In this document: positions 1 through 8,640 of the stretch, one piece after another | Numbering within the stretch: the first letter of the stretch is position 1 | Layout: each line of letters begins with the position of its first letter | Origin: Acidobacteriota bacterium | GTDB lineage: Bacteria > Acidobacteriota > Terriglobia > Terriglobales > Acidobacteriaceae | Length of the DNA stretch: 64,000 nucleotides | Assembly (NCBI GenBank): GCA_003225055.1 | Contig: QIAU01000124.1 | Coordinates: 124,001 to 188,000 of the forward strand | Reading direction: 5' to 3' | Notes under the pieces: generated by a model | What the model saw: only the letters and a program-made list of their open reading frames with translations | Database searches by the model: none | What the model was told of the DNA's origin: nothing | Translations under genes and position numbers: made by a program

Positions 1-376
1 GGGCGTCTCCCGAGATGAAAATGCTTTCCCTGGTTGTACCAAGCTGCAGCAGTAGATCTACACGGGCATTTTGAAAAGCCACCAAGGTTACGGGAGTGCG
101 GACGACCTGTTTGAAACCGCTAAACGAAGCTGCCACGGAATATGCACCCGGCGGCAGTTCGCGGACCAGGTAATCACCGGCCGCATCTGTTTTGATATGG
201 AAGGTCTGTCCGGTTGCAAGATTCGTGACGACAACCGGTGCTCCGGGGATGGACAGCCCACTGGGGTCGCGAACCGTCCCAACAATCGCGCCAACCGGCG
301 TCTGAGCCATCAAGCTGAGCACGAACAGCAAAACTGCCACTACCAGTGCTGCGCAACGAGAATGAATGCTTGTCAT
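1..376 (-). CDS. Oar-like TonB-dependent receptor, N-terminal part (runs off the window)
   Basis: The minus strand is open from an ATG at 376 to the window edge. It encodes a signal peptide (MTSIHSRC then a hydrophobic stretch ending LSLMAQ) followed by a carboxypeptidase-regulatory-like fold: GAIVGTVRDPSGLSIPGAPV, then DAAGDYLVRELPPGAYSV and SGFKQ. This start is the hallmark of the Oar-type TonB-dependent receptors common in Acidobacteria, and the N-terminus closely resembles the complete receptor at 55481-59029. The plug and barrel lie outside the window, so intactness cannot be judged. Given its place beside pectin-degradation genes, transport of an oligosaccharide across the outer membrane is plausible but inferred. 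Confidence 0.8.
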   Translation of the reverse strand, partial: MTSIHSRCAALVVAVLLFVLSLMAQTPVGAIVGTVRDPSGLSIPGAPVVVTNLATGQTFHIKTDAAGDYLVRELPPGAYSVAASFSGFKQVVRTPVTLVAFQNARVDLLLQLGTTRESIFISGDA

Positions 377-526
377 ATTTTCCTCACATAAGTCACCGCG
401 CGATCGCGTGATCAACGGGGCAACGGAATTCTTACAATTTCTTGCCTTTTTCTGAACCCCGGTCTCGGGTTCCCCACGGAACTCTTTTGTTGGCCCTGCA
501 TCAGCGTGCTACCCCCAACTCGACCC

Positions 527-1267
527 TCACCTGAATGGTTCAAGCTTCGGAGCGAGGATATGAATGACTGCAAGTACAACCAGATATGCTGACCCTAGAC
601 TGATGAAGACAGGCCGATACGAACCCGTCCCCTGCAGGATGTAGCCGACAATCTTTGCGATCGGCATTCCGCCCACTGCGCCCCCCATGCCGCCCAAGCC
701 GACGACCGACCTGACCGCGCGCCGCGGGAACATGTCCGATGCGGCGTTAAAAATCTTGACCGACCAGCCCTGGTGGGCCGCGGCAGCCAGACTAACCAGC
801 AACACGCCGGTCCACAGGTTCGTCGCACTCGACTCCGCGACGGTCTTGATGGAAGCCGGGAAACTGCCGGATTCGCCGAGTCCCAGCGCGAACCGAGCCG
901 CGCCGAAGCCAAACAAAGAGTGGGCCAGGGCATGAGCCATCGCGGCAACACTCCACAGGAACACCGCGAGCGAAAAACCTTTGCGCGTGCCGAGCCAGTC
1001 CATCACCCGGCCCACAATCAGCAGGCCGCCGGCATACGCCCTCTGGAAGGCAAAGACGATGTAGCTATAGTCAATGTCGTTCCAGTGAAGTTCGGTTTGC
1101 AGAATGGGCCTGAGCAGGCCTATAAGTTTGCGGTCAATGTAGTTCACCGTGGCGGCGAAGAACACCCGTCCACAGATGATCCAGCGATAATGGCCAATGA
1201 CGGGGACACCCGCGGGGACTGCCACTGGCACCTGCGCTACCGCGATTCCATCCTTGGGTTCGGCCAT
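527..1267 (-). pseudogene. ExuT-like hexuronate MFS transporter with internal in-frame deletion
   Basis: 246 residues in one open frame, against roughly 420-440 for this MFS family. The N-terminal part is a good match to the hexuronate transporter type (NYIDRKLIGLLRP, GRVMDWLGTRKGFSLA, ARFALGLGESGSFPASIKTV). Immediately after TVAE it jumps to the family's C-terminal part (LAAAAHQGWSVKIFNAASDM, FPRRAVRSVVGLGGMGGAVG, then GYILQGTGSY). About 170-200 residues, including several membrane helices and the central loop, are missing, so it cannot fold as a 12-helix carrier. The family would import galacturonate or glucuronate. The gene lies in a run of other broken uronate genes. The frame is still open, so a truncated protein may be made. 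Confidence 0.8.
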
Positions 1268-1299
1268 ACCGCCTGCACTCGTGTTCCCCGCTCAACAGC

Positions 1300-1508
1300 T
1301 CATCCCGCCACCCCTGCCCTGCCGCACTCCAGATTCTGGCCGAGGATAGCGACCTGCGCGCCGCAACCGCTCAGGGCGCAAGCGAGCCCCCCCCGCCCAA
1401 AATGCCGGTGCCACCTTTGACGACCGCCCTCTGTCCGGTGAAGTCGTACATCGCCGCAAGCTTTTCCCGGCTGAAGGGTGCAGGCTTGGCGTACTTCTGC
1501 TTATTGTG
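1300..1508 (-). pseudogene. Remnant of an SDR oxidoreductase (D-mannonate oxidoreductase-like N-terminus)
   Basis: Reading the minus strand from about 1508 gives PFSREKLAAMYDFTGQRAVV then KGGTGILGGG, the glycine-rich Rossmann start of a short-chain dehydrogenase. At a run of G residues near 1387-1394 the frame slips, and the family continues in another frame as LACALSGCGAQVAILGQNLE before a stop at 1300-1302. Only about 70 residues remain of a protein normally near 280. The wording 'DFTGQRAVVKGGTGILGG' resembles SDR-type mannonate oxidoreductases that reduce fructuronate in uronate catabolism; the exact substrate is inferred mainly from the neighbouring exuT, uxaE and uxaC remnants. Confidence 0.6.
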
Positions 1509-1579
1509 AACCGCTTCCGCTCCAGGCCGCGGCATGGGTTTGCCTCCGGGTCACCTAGTCGGCGCCCAAAATTGTAGGG

Positions 1580-1620
1580 TTGACATACAAGAGAAAACAC
1601 GAAAGTATCTCTATTGTCAA
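1580..1620. promoter_or_regulatory. Candidate divergent promoter/operator with inverted TTGACA boxes
   Basis: An AT-rich island lies between the minus-strand SDR/exuT remnants and the plus-strand uxaE remnant. TTGACA at 1580-1585 is mirrored by TGTCAA at 1615-1620, so a consensus -35 box faces each direction. On the plus strand AAGTAT follows at 1603-1608 after a 17-base spacer; on the minus strand the -10 match is poor. It would be the control region of the former uronate operon pair. Base pattern is seen; function is inferred. Confidence 0.4.
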
Positions 1621-1702
1621 ATAAAACAACATTGTATTCTATAAAACGCAGGGTCCACGGCCCCGGCTGTGTCCATGCCGGACGCTGTGGCGAGGCTCGA
1701 AA

Positions 1703-2640
1703 ATGAAACAGGTTCCGCAGTCGCAACGTTTAGTCCTGGCAAAGTATTCCTTACGGAGTAGACGACCGTTTTGCTCATCAGGCGAAGGCACAGTTGCGCG
1801 CGTGCATGCCGGCTGCGCCATCTGGCCTGGCGATCGTGCCCGTCTGCAACAAGTCCAATCGCGAGCACGTTATAGTTGGTTCCAAGCCCGGCAGCGTGCG
1901 TGCTGCGGCCGAAGCGGCCGTGCGCGAACTCGGTTGGACCCGGCCCTTTCGCATCGACGCCGACCACATCACTCTGGAGACTGTGGACGGTTTCCTTGAT
2001 TCCAGCGACTATTACACGCTTGACGTCGCTGCGGCGATCGGCCAACCGCTGCCGCCTCCGCAGATTGATGCATTCGTCGCCCGCCATTCTGAGCTCACGC
2101 GGCAAGGCCAACTTCATTACCGAGGTGTCGAGGGATGAGACCGATGCCCCCCAGAATCCCGCCGAAGTCCTGGTGATCCTGGCCGCACTGGCTGACCACG
2201 GAGTCCCGGTGCGAGCGGTGGCATCCAAGTTCACCGGCCGCTTCAACAAAGGCGTGGATTATGTTGGCGACCTCGCCAAGTTCGAAAGCGAGTTCCGCAG
2301 CGACGTGGCGGTGCTCGCGCACGGGGTTCGCACCTACCATCTGCCGGCAGAACTCAAACTCAGTGTGCATTCCGGAAGCGACGAGTTCTCCATCTACCCA
2401 GCGATCCGCCGCGTGCGGCGCGAGTTCGACTCCAGTGTGCACGTGAAGACTGCTGGCAACACCTGGCTGGAGCAAGTCTTGGTTTGGCCGAGGCCGGCGG
2501 CGACGGTCTGGCGCTTGCAAAAGAAATTTACGCTCAGGCGTTTTCCCATCGCGAACGGCTCTGCGCTCCGTACGCGAGTGTCATAGACATTGATGTTGCG
2601 AAACGTCCTGAACCCAGCGCTGTCAGTAAATGGGCCGTGG
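1703..2640 (+). pseudogene. uxaE: Tagaturonate epimerase UxaE, frameshifted remnant
   Basis: Pieces of one protein appear in successive frames: LAKYS (near 1736), then DRFAHQAKAQLRACM, NKSNREHVIVGSKPGSVRAA and FRIDADHITLETVDGFL up to about 2100; then NFITEVSRDETDAPQNPAEV, ASKFTGRFNKGVDYVGD and LKLSVHSGSDEFSIYP up to about 2470; then GGDGLALAKEIYAQAF and APYASVIDID to about 2630. These match the UxaE tagaturonate epimerase family, which converts D-tagaturonate to D-fructuronate. At least three frame changes and a shortened middle (around 2095-2120) make it non-functional. It ends by running straight into a uxaC fragment. Confidence 0.75.
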
Positions 2641-2795
2641 AGCAATACGCGGCGCGTGCTATGCAATCTGCTGGGCAAAGACATGGAGAACCTGTCCAAC
2701 GACGTTGCTCTCATCGGTGATATCGTGCGTCGTATCTGTTACCGCAACGCCGAAGAGTACCTGGGTCTCGGGGTTGCTGCGGACAGCGTCGCAGG
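2641..2795 (+). pseudogene. uxaC: C-terminal fragment of glucuronate isomerase UxaC
   Basis: From 2650 the frame reads RRVLCNLLGKDMENLSND and then IGDIVRRICYRNAEEYLGL, the characteristic last 45 or so residues of uronate isomerase UxaC (which in this family carries the R-x-L-C-N-L-x-G and I-C-x-N-A-x-x-Y-x-G-L patterns). The first 400 or so residues, including the metal-binding part, are absent. The fragment abuts the uxaE remnant without spacer, which indicates a deletion that fused the two genes. UxaC would isomerise galacturonate to tagaturonate or glucuronate to fructuronate. Confidence 0.75.
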
Positions 2796-2831
2796 CCGAT
2801 TAGCGAGTTGGGGCCGACCTGGTGTTCCCCA

Positions 2832-4958
2832 ATGGCGGACACGATGCTCTCAGTAATCGAACCTTCTGAGACAGGTTTCTGCACACACAGACCAGTGGCT
2901 TGCACTTTGCTTATATTGTTGCTGACCGCTCTGCTGCAAGCGCAGACCGCCGAGCAGCGCGCTAGAGACATCGTCTCGCGCATGACACTGGACGAAAAGA
3001 TTGCGCAACTGCACGGCTTCCGCGATGCTACCCATAATCGAATCGTCCTCGGCATTCCGCGGCTGGGCATTCCCGACTTCTGCATCACCAACGGACCCGC
3101 AGGCGCAGGCCCCGGCGGCGCTGGTCCAAAGAAGCCTGCCACAGCGCTGCCGGCGCCGATAGCACTGGCCAGCACCTGGGATCGCGACCTCGCGAAGGAA
3201 TATGGCGCAGTCGCCGGCAGCGAAGCGCACGATCTGGGAAATGCTTTGCTGGAGGCACCGACGATAAACATCGCGCGCGTGCCGCAGAATGGCCGCACCT
3301 TCGAGGGATACGGAGAGGACCCGTTTCTCGCCGGGCAGTTGGCGGTTGCGTTCATCGAGGGGGTGCAGAGTCAGGGCATCATTGCGAACGTAAAGCACTA
3401 CGTCGCGAACAACCAAGAGACCGACCGGAACGTAATAGATGAAGAGATTGGCGAGCGGGCGTTGCGCGAGATCTACCTTCCCGCGTTCGAGGATTCCATC
3501 AAGCGCGGTCATTCGGCTTCCCTGATGTGCGCGTATCCTAAAGTTAACGGCACCTTCAACTGCGAAAACGGTCCGTTGCTGGACACGATTCTGAGAAAAG
3601 AATGGGGATTCGCAGGTTTCGTTACCTCGGATTTCGGGGCGGTCCACAGCACAGTCGAGTCAGCCATGGCCGGGCTCGATCTGGAGATGCCCACCGGCAA
3701 GTATTTCGGGGAAGCCTTAAAAGCGGCGGTCGAGTCGAGCCAGGTGCCCGTTTCGGCCATTGATGAGAAGTTGATCCGGCGCTTTCGCGCCATGATCGAC
3801 TTGGGGGTATTCGACCGCCCGCCAACACCCAAGCCGCTCCCTTCCCGCGAACACGGCGCGATCGCCTTGCGTATCGCCGAGGATGGGATCGTGTTGCTCA
3901 AGAATTCGGGCGGCATCCTTCCTTTGAAAGCCTCGCAGCTCAAGCGCGTGGCGTTGATTGGACTCCCGAAGGCCTCCACGGGCGGTGGTGGCAGCTCGCG
4001 CGTCCTTCCGCTGTACACGGTTGATCCCCTGGACGGCCTGCGTTCCCGCGTTGGTTCGCAGGTCACGATCGAAACCAACGATGGCGCTGCTATTCCCGCC
4101 GCTACCGCTTTGGCGCACGGCGCGGATATCGCCATCGTCATGGTGGGCGATCAGGATAGGGAAGGCCACGATCAGTCACTGTCCCTTGCCGGCAACCAGG
4201 ACGAACTGGTGACGGCCGTTGCCACCGCCAACCCGCGGACCGTCGTAGTGTTGAAGACTGGCTCCGCCGTCCTGATGCCGTGGGCAGAGCAAGTACCTGC
4301 TATCGTGGAAGCCTGGTATCCTGGCCAAGAGGACGGCAACGCGGTTGCCGCTGTCCTCTTCGGCGACGTCAATCCTTCCGGCAAGCTGCCGTTGACGTTT
4401 CCACGAAGGCTCGAAGACGTTCCCGCGAGCAAACCCGAGCAGTATCCCGGCATTGACAAGGTCGTGCACTACTCGGAGGGCGTGTTTGTCGGCTATCGGC
4501 ATTACGACGCGAACAAGAAAGACCCGCTCTTCGCCTTCGGCTATGGTCTGTCGTATACGACCTTCCGATACGGCAATCTGCGGGTCTCGCCCGAACGGCT
4601 TTCGCTTAGCGCGGACGCCAAGCCGAATGTGCAGATTGATTTTGACGTTGTGAACAGCGGTCGCGTGCGTGGCGCAGAAGCGGTACAGCTCTACGTTGGC
4701 ATGCCGTCCAGCGACGCTGTTCCCCAGCCCCCAAAGCAACTTAAAGGATTCCAGAAGGTACGACTCGAGCCCGGGCAGAAGACTCACGTGCAGTTCGCGC
4801 TCGACCAGCGCGCATTCTCCTACTGGGACACGACGACCCACGGCTGGAAGGTTGCCGCCGGGACTTATTCGATCCTGGTCGGCTCGTCCTCGCGGGATGT
4901 ACGGCTCAGTTCGCGCATTCAGATGGCGCCACCAAAGCCGCGGGAGAAATCGCATTGA
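2832..4958 (+). CDS. Secreted glycoside hydrolase family 3 beta-glycosidase
   Basis: About 708 residues. A hydrophobic stretch (TLLILLLTALLQAQ) near the start looks like a signal peptide, followed by the GH3 N-terminal barrel (ARDIVSRMTLDEKIAQLHG; NARVPQNGRTFEGYGEDP-type substrate loop; NVKHYVANNQETDRN). The catalytic nucleophile is the Asp in GFVTSDFGAV (D267 from this start). The GH3 C-terminal domain (IVLLKNSGGILPL, GDQDREGHDQSL) and a fibronectin-III-like tail (NSGRVRGAEAVQLYVGMPSS) complete it. It would trim beta-linked glucosides, xylosides or similar ends outside the cytoplasm; the exact sugar cannot be read from sequence. The start is uncertain (TTG 2808, ATG 2832 or ATG 2844 are in frame) because a deletion ends just upstream. 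It overlaps the next gene, so they are co-translated. Confidence 0.9.
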   Translation: MADTMLSVIEPSETGFCTHRPVACTLLILLLTALLQAQTAEQRARDIVSRMTLDEKIAQLHGFRDATHNRIVLGIPRLGIPDFCITNGPAGAGPGGAGPKKPATALPAPIALASTWDRDLAKEYGAVAGSEAHDLGNALLEAPTINIARVPQNGRTFEGYGEDPFLAGQLAVAFIEGVQSQGIIANVKHYVANNQETDRNVIDEEIGERALREIYLPAFEDSIKRGHSASLMCAYPKVNGTFNCENGPLLDTILRKEWGFAGFVTSDFGAVHSTVESAMAGLDLEMPTGKYFGEALKAAVESSQVPVSAIDEKLIRRFRAMIDLGVFDRPPTPKPLPSREHGAIALRIAEDGIVLLKNSGGILPLKASQLKRVALIGLPKASTGGGGSSRVLPLYTVDPLDGLRSRVGSQVTIETNDGAAIPAATALAHGADIAIVMVGDQDREGHDQSLSLAGNQDELVTAVATANPRTVVVLKTGSAVLMPWAEQVPAIVEAWYPGQEDGNAVAAVLFGDVNPSGKLPLTFPRRLEDVPASKPEQYPGIDKVVHYSEGVFVGYRHYDANKKDPLFAFGYGLSYTTFRYGNLRVSPERLSLSADAKPNVQIDFDVVNSGRVRGAEAVQLYVGMPSSDAVPQPPKQLKGFQKVRLEPGQKTHVQFALDQRAFSYWDTTTHGWKVAAGTYSILVGSSSRDVRLSSRIQMAPPKPREKSH

Positions 4959-6430
4959 ACGGCCAAACCAGCTTTCAGTTCGCGTCACGCAGGAAACCCG
5001 CAGTTGTCCGATCCTCGGGCGCGGGCGTTCCCAGGGGACAGGTTTTATTTCGGGGGACAAATTCACCTACCTTCTTTTTCCCCATCGGTGCCATGTTGCT
5101 GTTTGCCGTGACCCTTACAGGCCAGGACACACGCAAAGTCACAGAACCGACAATTCCGCCGGTATGCCGCAGCCTTGACGCGGAACTTTCCAGCACCGGG
5201 GAAGCCATCGCCGACGCGGATGAAACCAAGCTGGACACCTCACGTATCCAGCAGGCATTCAACCAGTGCCGGCCCGGAACTGCTGTCGAGTTGCGTGCGA
5301 ATGGAACAAAGAACGCCTTTCTTGCCGCGCCGCTGGAACTCCGCCAAGGCATTACCCTGCTGGTCTCGCGTGGAGCAACTTTGTTCGCTTCGCGCAATCC
5401 TCGTGATTACGACGTCACACCGGGCGCCTGCGGCAAGGTGGACAACCGCGGAAGCGGCTGCCGACCCCTGATCCGCGTCCCCGTTCACGACGCCGCGGTG
5501 ATGGGGGACGGCGTAATTGATGGTCGCGGGGGCGCCAAGCTGCTCGGCCAGAATGTTTCCTGGTGGGACTTGGCGCAGCAGGCTAAGGCGGAAAAGGCAA
5601 GCCAGAACGTGCCGCACATGCTGGTGGGGGACGAGGCCGACGGGCTGGTTCTGTACCACATTACGCTGCGCAATTCCCCTAAGTTTCACGTGATCGTCTA
5701 TCGCACGGAGGGCTTCACGGTCTGGGGCGTGAAGATCGATTCTCCGGAAACGGCACGCAATACCGATGGCATTGATCCGTCGTCGTCGCGCAACGTCAGC
5801 ATCCTTTATTCTTACATCCATGCCGGCGACGACCACATTGCGATCAAGGCGGGTGCGAGCGGCCCTTCCACCCACATGACAATCGCGCACAATCACTTCT
5901 ACACGGGCCATGGCATGTCCATCGGCAGCGGGACGCGAGGCGGCGTGAGCGATATCGAGGTGAGTGACCTCACGATCCAGGGCGCCTTGAACGGCATTCA
6001 CATCAAGTCGAGCCCGACACGCGGCGGCCTGGTGCGCCGCGTATCCTATCACGATGTCTGCATCCAGGACGTCAAAAACCCGATCTTCTTTGAGACTACG
6101 TACAAGCACGTGACGCGGGGAACGCTGATTCCCCAGTACCAGGACATTCTGCTGCGCGACGTGCGCATCAGCGGCGGCGGCAGAATCTCGCTTGACGGCT
6201 TTGATGGTGCCCACCCCTTGTACATAACGTTCGACGGGGTGTTGGCGGCGAATGCGCCGCCCGTCGAGGTCCACGCCGCGCACGCGCGCATTGCAACCGG
6301 ACCCGGCGAAGTGAACTTCGCGCCGGCCGGCGAGGACGTGCTCATCACCAAGGTCCGCGGTAGCCGCAAAGTGCCCCCCTGCGACAAGCCCTTTGTCGCA
6401 TTTCCTTCGGTGGCAGCGACCGTGCGCTGA
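4955..6430 (+). CDS. Glycoside hydrolase family 28 polygalacturonase
   Basis: 491 residues if the TTG at 4955 is used (overlapping the GH3 stop); the ATG at 5093 is an alternative but leaves almost no n-region before the hydrophobic signal stretch. The right-handed beta-helix of GH28 is clear and all catalytic elements are present: N269-T-D271 in NTDGID, the D292-D293 pair in GDDHIAIK, H319 in TGHGMSIGS, and K351 in IHIKSS. GH28 enzymes hydrolyse alpha-1,4-galacturonan by inversion. The family subtype (exo- versus endo-, or rhamnogalacturonan-active) is not determined. Its product, galacturonate, was evidently once metabolised by the broken genes upstream. Confidence 0.9.
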   Translation: MNGQTSFQFASRRKPAVVRSSGAGVPRGQVLFRGTNSPTFFFPIGAMLLFAVTLTGQDTRKVTEPTIPPVCRSLDAELSSTGEAIADADETKLDTSRIQQAFNQCRPGTAVELRANGTKNAFLAAPLELRQGITLLVSRGATLFASRNPRDYDVTPGACGKVDNRGSGCRPLIRVPVHDAAVMGDGVIDGRGGAKLLGQNVSWWDLAQQAKAEKASQNVPHMLVGDEADGLVLYHITLRNSPKFHVIVYRTEGFTVWGVKIDSPETARNTDGIDPSSSRNVSILYSYIHAGDDHIAIKAGASGPSTHMTIAHNHFYTGHGMSIGSGTRGGVSDIEVSDLTIQGALNGIHIKSSPTRGGLVRRVSYHDVCIQDVKNPIFFETTYKHVTRGTLIPQYQDILLRDVRISGGGRISLDGFDGAHPLYITFDGVLAANAPPVEVHAAHARIATGPGEVNFAPAGEDVLITKVRGSRKVPPCDKPFVAFPSVAATVR

Positions 6431-6447
6431 TAAGGTGGTGGGCGCGA

Positions 6448-8274
6448 ATGCGAGAGATTATGAAAACTAAACTTGTTTGGCTTTTCTGGGGAGCGTTGTT
6501 TTCAGCCGCCACTGCCGCAGCGCAAACTCCCGCACCTCTTCTGCAGAATGGTCTGGCCCGGCCGGGGATATGGTTGAACGGTGATTGGCACTACGTCGTT
6601 GATCCGTACGACGAAGGCGTGCGCCGCCGCTACCCGCTGAATCTCTCGCCGGCGGCTTCCACCGGGGTGGTCGAGTACGACTTCGCCGCCTCGCCAACCC
6701 TGCACGTTCCCGGCGACTGGAACACGCAGCGTCCCGAACTGCTGCTGTACGAGGGGACGGTCTGGTACGAGAAATCCTTCGAGTACCATCCGCGGCCGGG
6801 CTGGCGGTCGTTTCTGTATGCCGGAGCTGCGAATTACCGCTCGCAGGTATGGGTAAACGGCAATCCGCTCTGTGAACACGAAGGCGGTTTCACCCCGTTC
6901 AACTGCGATGCTACTTCCCTGCTGAAAGACGGCGCGAATTTTGTCGTCATCTCCGTCAACGACACGCGCCATGCCGATGATGTTCCGGCGCTCCGCACCG
7001 ATTGGTGGAACTACGGCGGGCTTACGCGCGACGTCGGTATCGTGGAGGTTCCCGACAGCTTCATTCAAGATTATTCGTTGCAGCTCCAGCGGGGAACGGG
7101 GAATCGCATCGCGGGCTGGGTTCGGCTAGCGGGCGCGCCAGCAACGAACCGCGTCACTCTGGATATTCCCCAGCTGCGCATCCATCGCGAGATCCCGGCT
7201 CCCGACGGCAAGGCGACTTTCGAAATGGAAGCTGCCGGGCTTGAGCGCTGGTCGCCAGATGATCCCAAGCTCTACGACGTCACCCTCGTTGCCGGCAATG
7301 ATCGCATTACCGATCAGATCGGATTTCGCACCCTGGAAGTGCGCGGCACCCAGATTTTGCTGAACGGTGCGCCCGTCTTCCTGCGCGGCATCAGTCTGCA
7401 TGCGGAAGCGCCGCTCCGCCCCGGCCGCGCGCACGGCGACGATGATGCGCGCACTTCCTTCGAATGGGCGCGCGAGTTGGGCTGCAATTTCGTACGGCTG
7501 GCGCACTATCCCCATGACGAGCACACCACGCGCATGGCAGACCGCATGGGACTGCTGGTCTGGAGCGAGATTCCGCTCTGGCAAGGCATTGCCTGGACGG
7601 CGCCCGGTGTTTCGGATAAAGCGCGGCGGCAACTTGAGGAGATGATCGTGCGCGACCACAACCGCAGCTCCATCATCTTCTGGTCCATCACCAACGAGTC
7701 GGCAAAGAGTGCGGAGCGCAACGCGTTCCTACATGAATTGGCCACGGCGGCCCGCTCGCTGGACGGCACTCGCTTGATCACCGCCGCCACCAACCAGTCG
7801 AGCCGGCCCGAGCCGCACAAGATGGTGATTGATGACCCGCTGATTGCGGATCTCGATGTTGTCGGTTTGAACGAATACATCGGCTGGTACGATGGCGTAC
7901 CGGCCGATCTGGACCTGACCTCCTGGAGCAATCCGTATGACAAGCCCGTTATCGTCAGTGAATTCGGCGGCGATGCCAGGCAGGGCCTGCACGGCGATCC
8001 CTCCCAGCGCTGGACCGAGGAGTATCAGGAAGACATCTACAAACACCAAATCGCCGCGTTGCGCAAAGTTGCTTTCATTCGCGGCATCGCGCCGTGGATT
8101 CTTAAGGACTTCCGCAGCCCGCGCCGCCAGTTGCCCTCCGTGCAGGACGGCTTCAATCGCAAGGGCCTGATTTCCAACAACGGTGAAAAAAAGAAGGCCT
8201 ATTTCGTCCTGCAGCAGTTCTACCGCGAGGCGGCTCGCGACCGCGGCGCCGCAACCAGGAGCGACGGCCGATGA
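6448..8274 (+). CDS. Glycoside hydrolase family 2, beta-glucuronidase/galactosidase-type
   Basis: 608 residues; 17 bases after the GH28 stop, so one operon. A signal peptide (KTKLVWLFWGALFSAATAAA then Q) is followed by the GH2 sugar-binding domain (FLYAGAANYRSQVWVNGNPL), the Ig-like domain and the TIM barrel (LNGAPVFLRGISLHAEAP; GCNFVRLAHYPHDE). The acid/base Glu is E417 in SITNES and the nucleophile is E505 in IVSEFGGD. The domain order and length fit GH2 beta-glucuronidase-like enzymes. Acting with GH28 and GH3 it could remove glucuronate or galactose side groups from pectin or hemicellulose; the substrate is inferred from neighbours. An inner ATG at 6460 is also possible as start. Confidence 0.9.
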   Translation: MREIMKTKLVWLFWGALFSAATAAAQTPAPLLQNGLARPGIWLNGDWHYVVDPYDEGVRRRYPLNLSPAASTGVVEYDFAASPTLHVPGDWNTQRPELLLYEGTVWYEKSFEYHPRPGWRSFLYAGAANYRSQVWVNGNPLCEHEGGFTPFNCDATSLLKDGANFVVISVNDTRHADDVPALRTDWWNYGGLTRDVGIVEVPDSFIQDYSLQLQRGTGNRIAGWVRLAGAPATNRVTLDIPQLRIHREIPAPDGKATFEMEAAGLERWSPDDPKLYDVTLVAGNDRITDQIGFRTLEVRGTQILLNGAPVFLRGISLHAEAPLRPGRAHGDDDARTSFEWARELGCNFVRLAHYPHDEHTTRMADRMGLLVWSEIPLWQGIAWTAPGVSDKARRQLEEMIVRDHNRSSIIFWSITNESAKSAERNAFLHELATAARSLDGTRLITAATNQSSRPEPHKMVIDDPLIADLDVVGLNEYIGWYDGVPADLDLTSWSNPYDKPVIVSEFGGDARQGLHGDPSQRWTEEYQEDIYKHQIAALRKVAFIRGIAPWILKDFRSPRRQLPSVQDGFNRKGLISNNGEKKKAYFVLQQFYREAARDRGAATRSDGR

Positions 8275-8397
8275 TAACTGGAGGCTTCCCGTTCACGTCG
8301 TCCGGCGAACTTGGAAGCACGCAGTCAGTCACAACTTCCAGAGTGGCAGCCGGTGCTGTCCCCGTTCCGACATAAAACATACTGAACAGGAGATACC

Positions 8398-8640
8398 ACG
8401 GGTTCCCGTAAACGCCTTGTCCTTATCTTCCTACTCCTCTCGATCGCAGCGCTTGCGCAGCAGACCCTCGATTTCAGCCTCGCGGGCGCGTTTCGGTTCA
8501 TATCATGGCGACATGCGGTTCATCGACTCGACTCGCAGGGACTCCAGCGATCCGGACTTTGGTTGCGCCATCGTCCCGCAAGTCGCCAAGGAGAAGCCCG
8601 ATTCCCTGGTTTTCACCGGCGAGCTCGTCCACACGGCGAC
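8398..8640 (+). pseudogene. Truncated metallophosphoesterase-like gene with lost start codon
   Basis: AGGAG at about 8388-8392 is followed after five bases by ACG where ATG would be expected. From that codon the frame reads GSRKRLVLIFLLLSIAALAQ, a clean signal peptide. The frame then shifts near 8490 and continues as YHGDMRFIDSTRRDSSDPDF and PQVAKEKPDSLVFTGELV, which resembles the start of calcineurin-like phosphoesterases (GDMRF..., EKPDxLxxxGDL). Here the metal-binding GD is GE. Similarity ends at about 8640, where an unrelated minus-strand remnant begins. Family assignment is moderate. Confidence 0.5.

Noticed and set aside
5240-6283. Minus-strand open frame of 347 codons opposite the polygalacturonase
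   Set aside because: The plus strand has all GH28 catalytic motifs. The minus frame is repetitive in Arg/Val/His and unlike any family.
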